The position numbers and the translations under genes were made by a program. DNA of 24,308 bases from contig CABSCP010000054.1 of assembly GCA_902476265.1 (NCBI GenBank), forward strand, positions 1-24,308, written 5' to 3'. Numbering within the stretch: the stretch's first letter is position 1; each line of letters begins with the position of its first letter. Source of the stretch: an uncultured Lachnospiraceae bacterium. GTDB taxonomy: Bacteria; Bacillota; Clostridia; Lachnospirales; Lachnospiraceae. A model generated the notes under the pieces. The model was not told where the DNA came from, ran no database searches, and saw nothing but the letters and a program-made list of their open reading frames with translations. Positions 21,305-24,308 of this stretch are shown piece after piece.

Positions 21305-24020
21305 AGGGTTTGGAGAGGAAACCGGTCATTCCGGCGGCCAGGGCCATATCACGGTCTTCCTGGAAGGTGTTGGCGGTCATTGCCAGGATCGGAATACCGG
21401 CGGCATCCGGGCGGGGCAGGGAACGGATTTCCTCAGTCGCCTCCAAACCGTTTTTAACGGGCATATTGATATCCATCAGAATCAGGTTATAATAGCCTTC
21501 CCGGTGATCCCTGAACAGATCGACTGCCTGCTGGCCGTTTGCGGCCCGCTCAACGGTGACATTCTGCAGAGCCAGCAGTTCCACAGCGATTTCCGCATTA
21601 ATTTCATTATCCTCGGCCAACAGGATACGCAGTCCAGATAAAGACCGGAAGTCTGACGTCTCGGAATTTTCTTCCGGCTGCAGATCCCCATGGTATACGG
21701 GAAGAAGGATTGTGAAATAAAACTGAGAGCCTGAACCCTCTTCACTTTTTACCTGCAGAGTGCCGCCCATCAGTTCCACCAGGCTTTTGCTGATGGAAAG
21801 TCCCAGTCCGGTTCCGGGAATATTCTGCTGCCGGTTATAAGCCTGTTCGAAAGAATTGAATATCCGTTCCAGGTCTTCCTGCCGGATCCCGATGCCGTTA
21901 TCCCGGACGCTGAAAAATATGGCGCATTTATCATCCCGTTTTTCGATTTCACGGACGGTCAGAGTGATGGCTCCGCCTTTGGAAGTGAACTTTCCGGCGT
22001 TGGACAGCAGATTTACCAGAATCTGGCTTAAACGCATTTTGTCACCGAGGAAAAGACGGACGGAGAGTTCGCAGTCTATGGTAAACCGGATCTCTTTTTC
22101 TTCAAATTGCAGTGTGAACATATCCTTCAGCCTGTCAACCAGAATCTCCAGGTCAAAGGGCGCGGTTTCCAGATTCATTTTCTGACTGTCGATCTTGGAC
22201 ATATCAAGAATATCGTTTAACAGAGAAAGAAGGAACTGAGCCGAGGAATCTATTTTTGCCAGATCCTCTCTGATGGCGGGCGTGGCTTCTTCGTTTAAGA
22301 GGGCCAGGCTTGTCAGACCGATGATGGCATTCATCGGCGTGCGGATTTCATGGGACATCCGGGAAAGAAAATCCGACTTCGCACGGCTTGTTTCTTCCGC
22401 TTTTTCAAGTTTCAGCTTCATCACACGGGTTTTCAGTTTAGAATAGTTTAAAATCAAAATCATGCCTGAAATCAAGATCACAAAACCGACACATACGGAA
22501 ATTACCAGTATCGGGCTTGTATAGAGCAGCGTCTTGAAGGTGACATTGCTGGCTCTGCCGGGCAGCAGGTTCTGCGTGACGATATCCGCCATTTCATTGT
22601 CGGTCAGATTGTTGATCCCTTTATTTAAAACCGAATATAACAGTACATTAGCCGGTTTGGGAAGGGCCAGGGCAATCTGTTCGGAAGTTTGGGCGTCCGC
22701 AAGAAGCGTTACGTTTGCATAATAGTCCCTGGAATATAAATCCTCCATGACTGCCGCAGGAAGAAGAGTATAATCCGCCTGCCCGTGGTTGACGGCATTC
22801 AGACAGTCGTCATACCGGTTATAAAAAGTGATAGAGTCCCCGGGATTGAGCGTTTTGATGCATCTTCCCTCCGGAACCGCCATAACGAGATTGGGTCTGG
22901 TGGGATCAGACTGCTTATTGCGCAGGAAAATAGAACCCAGGGTCGCGATCCGGCTGGTCAGGATGAGGGATTGTTCATCGGCCGTATGATCATCATTCAT
23001 GTAACTGCCGATAATGTCGGCGGCCCCGCTTTCAATCAGAGGCAACAGCCCGCTGTAGGAATCCGTAAATACATACTCAAAAGACAGCCCGGTGCGTTCG
23101 GACAGCAGCTTTAAGCAGGAGGGAACGATCCCCTTTTCGGCGCCGTCCTCCAAATAAAAAATAGGGTATCGGTTTTTCACAACCGCTACCCGGATAGGGG
23201 CGCAGCTTTTTATAAATTCTTTCTCCTTTTGGGAAAAAATGATGGTATTTATGTATTTGTCGGGGAAGTACTTTTTGTAAAGATCATCCGCAAAATTCGG
23301 GTTTACGGAATAGATCATTTCCATTGCGTCGGACAGCTGTTCACATAATTCGGGTTCATCGATGGCGGTTACAATATAATAAGGGTCCGCCTCAATGCGG
23401 GCCGCCACATTATAATCTTCCTTCATATAAACGTCGCTGCCGTAAAGAATATCCACTTCTCCTCTGTCAAGACAGCCGATATACTCCTCCGTTGTGTCAT
23501 AATAGACCAGCTCACAGTCAATGTTGTTAAAATTCAGGAATTTTTTCAGACGCTCAATTTTGCTCGTGGCCTTTTTAAACACGCCGATTGTTTTTCCGTT
23601 CAGCGTATTGTAGTCATACTGCTTTATGGAAAGATCATCTTTCTGATAAATCAAAAGAGAGTAGTTGGAACCCATGACATATTTGGGATAGTTGTACAGT
23701 TCATCGGAACCCTCATACCGGAACATGCCGCCCATCAGGTCATATTCCCCATTTATCATTCCATTTAAAAGATCGGTGGGATCCCCGTCAATAAATTCGT
23801 ATTCCCAGCCCGTATATTTGGAAATTTCATGGAGCCAATCATAAACGCAGCCGCCGTAAGTCCCGTCCTCATAAACTTCATTCATGCCGGAACTGTCTGG
23901 AAAAGCGACCCTTAAAACAACAGGATCCTCTTTTTGTGCAGCATGTGCGGGAACGCAGAAAAAGGTGAGAGACAAAAGAAGCGCTGCCGCCCATTTTATT
24001 TTCCTTATAAACTTAGTCAT
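21249..24020 (-). CDS. hybrid sensor histidine kinase with two solute-binding domains (BvgS/EvgS-like)
   Basis: A 923-residue membrane kinase. Order: signal segment (about 8-27); two SBP_bac_3-type extracellular ligand domains (about 35-265 and 275-490); one membrane helix (about 502-526); HisKA dimerisation domain with the phospho-accepting His557 (SHEIRTPMNAIIG); HATPase domain with N box NLLSNAGKF (670-678), DNGIGI (717-722) and GTGLGL (736-741). It ends in a receiver domain with the acidic pair Glu803-Asp804, phospho-acceptor Asp850 (LMDINMP), Thr882 and Lys914. The twin venus-flytrap design suggests sensing of amino acids or similar small molecules. The receiver has no output domain, so a separate Hpt and regulator are expected elsewhere. 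GGAG lies 11 bases before the ATG, and TATAAT (24079-24074 on the minus strand) is a likely -10. No terminator follows its stop codon. Confidence 0.92.
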   Translation of the reverse strand: MTKFIRKIKWAAALLLSLTFFCVPAHAAQKEDPVVLRVAFPDSSGMNEVYEDGTYGGCVYDWLHEISKYTGWEYEFIDGDPTDLLNGMINGEYDLMGGMFRYEGSDELYNYPKYVMGSNYSLLIYQKDDLSIKQYDYNTLNGKTIGVFKKATSKIERLKKFLNFNNIDCELVYYDTTEEYIGCLDRGEVDILYGSDVYMKEDYNVAARIEADPYYIVTAIDEPELCEQLSDAMEMIYSVNPNFADDLYKKYFPDKYINTIIFSQKEKEFIKSCAPIRVAVVKNRYPIFYLEDGAEKGIVPSCLKLLSERTGLSFEYVFTDSYSGLLPLIESGAADIIGSYMNDDHTADEQSLILTSRIATLGSIFLRNKQSDPTRPNLVMAVPEGRCIKTLNPGDSITFYNRYDDCLNAVNHGQADYTLLPAAVMEDLYSRDYYANVTLLADAQTSEQIALALPKPANVLLYSVLNKGINNLTDNEMADIVTQNLLPGRASNVTFKTLLYTSPILVISVCVGFVILISGMILILNYSKLKTRVMKLKLEKAEETSRAKSDFLSRMSHEIRTPMNAIIGLTSLALLNEEATPAIREDLAKIDSSAQFLLSLLNDILDMSKIDSQKMNLETAPFDLEILVDRLKDMFTLQFEEKEIRFTIDCELSVRLFLGDKMRLSQILVNLLSNAGKFTSKGGAITLTVREIEKRDDKCAIFFSVRDNGIGIRQEDLERIFNSFEQAYNRQQNIPGTGLGLSISKSLVELMGGTLQVKSEEGSGSQFYFTILLPVYHGDLQPEENSETSDFRSLSGLRILLAEDNEINAEIAVELLALQNVTVERAANGQQAVDLFRDHREGYYNLILMDINMPVKNGLEATEEIRSLPRPDAAGIPILAMTANTFQEDRDMALAAGMTGFLSKPFNVRQLCDALVNAVKEQH

Positions 24021-24190
24021 TGTGAATATGCTCCGTTTCTGATCATTGCGTTAAAATTACAGTTAATATACTCATTATAAAGGATCGTAAGGAAAAAGGA
24101 AAGAGGAATTGTCGAAATAAAATAAACTTGAAAAGAGACAAAACTTGTGGATTTTGGGAGTAAAAAGTGATAAGAGGTGATCAGAGAGAA

Positions 24191-24230
24191 AAAGGAAAAA
24201 CCCTTGTAAACCTAGTGTTTACAAGGGTTT
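24191..24230 (-). terminator. terminator of tRNA-Pro
   Basis: A perfect 14-bp stem (24198-24211 with 24217-24230) with a five-base loop. Read on the minus strand it ends in GGGTTTTTCC, right after the tRNA gene. Confidence 0.92.
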
Positions 24231-24236
24231 CATCAG

Positions 24237-24308
24237 TCGAAGCGACGTGATTTGAACACGCGACCTCTGCGTCCCGAACGCAGCGCTCTACCAAACTGAG
24301 CCACGCTT
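24237..24308 (-). tRNA. tRNA-Pro (anticodon CGG), cut by the window end
   Basis: Read on the minus strand, the cloverleaf shows the D-arm (GGCTCAGTTTGGTAGAGC), an anticodon arm CTGCG-TTCGGGA-CGCAG with anticodon CGG, a T-arm GCGTG-TTCAAAT-CACGT and the 3' acceptor strand CGCTTCG with discriminator A (24237). The 5' acceptor strand reads only AAGCG at the window edge, so two bases lie outside. CCA is not encoded; the sequence after the discriminator is CTGATG. Confidence 0.95.

Noticed and set aside
21231..21641. 136-codon plus-strand frame beginning near the RBS after the dehydratase
   Set aside because: It is antisense to the receiver domain of the kinase, has no family resemblance, and the better-placed start (21227) is in another frame.
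1..24308. CRISPR array, insertion sequence or rRNA operon
   Set aside because: No regularly spaced direct repeats, no transposase or terminal inverted repeats, and no rRNA-like sequence were seen. The Rpn gene was once labelled a transposase, but nothing here suggests a mobile unit around it.

Overview
The window reads as chromosomal DNA of a spore-forming, gut-type Clostridia (Bacillota), most likely Lachnospiraceae. The reasons are the cotJ spore-coat operon, clear AGGAGG-type ribosome binding sites, an Rpn/PD-(D/E)XK protein of a type common in that family, and roughly even base composition. No rRNA operon, CRISPR array or complete insertion sequence was seen.

Left end (1-3507): a gene starting at the left edge runs out of the window on the minus strand. 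Behind it lies a nested inverted-repeat region (32-143), then a terminator and the minus-strand spore-coat operon cotJA-cotJB-cotJC with a sigma-E-like promoter. A small plus-strand VOC (glyoxalase-fold) gene follows and converges on a membrane-anchored D,D-carboxypeptidase (dacF type) across a shared terminator.

Centre (3686-13764): trmB leads into a ten-gene, tightly overlapping cation/proton antiporter operon. The order mrpE-F-G-mbhD-(mbhE+mrpB fusion)-mrpC-mrpD matches the membrane arm of archaeal membrane-bound hydrogenase (MBH). Three further NuoL/M/N-like subunits follow, making four in all. Each of the four keeps the Glu/Lys residues of the ion-transfer pathway. No hydrogenase, NuoH-like or ferredoxin module is present, so this looks like an enlarged free-standing Mrp complex.

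Right half (13835-21304): an Rpn-family gene, a 465-base spacer, a SurA-N-like exported protein, a DUF3592 membrane protein, and then ibrA-ibrB-gntR as one plus-strand unit. ibrA encodes a PAPS-reductase-like PP-loop protein with DUF3440 and ibrB a ParB-like protein. gntR is a FadR-type regulator and ends in a terminator. Next is an IlvD/Edd-family dehydratase whose promoter is bracketed by two ACATCAGATG[T/A] palindromes, plausibly the GntR operators. The likely logic is that GntR senses a sugar acid or related ligand and controls the dehydratase. A well-formed ribosome binding site and start codon just after the dehydratase leads only into the end of the next, convergent gene, so the dehydratase operon may have lost its second gene.

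Right end (21249-24308): a large minus-strand hybrid sensor histidine kinase with two solute-binding-protein sensor domains (BvgS/EvgS-like), then a tRNA-Pro(CGG) with its terminator, cut by the window edge.
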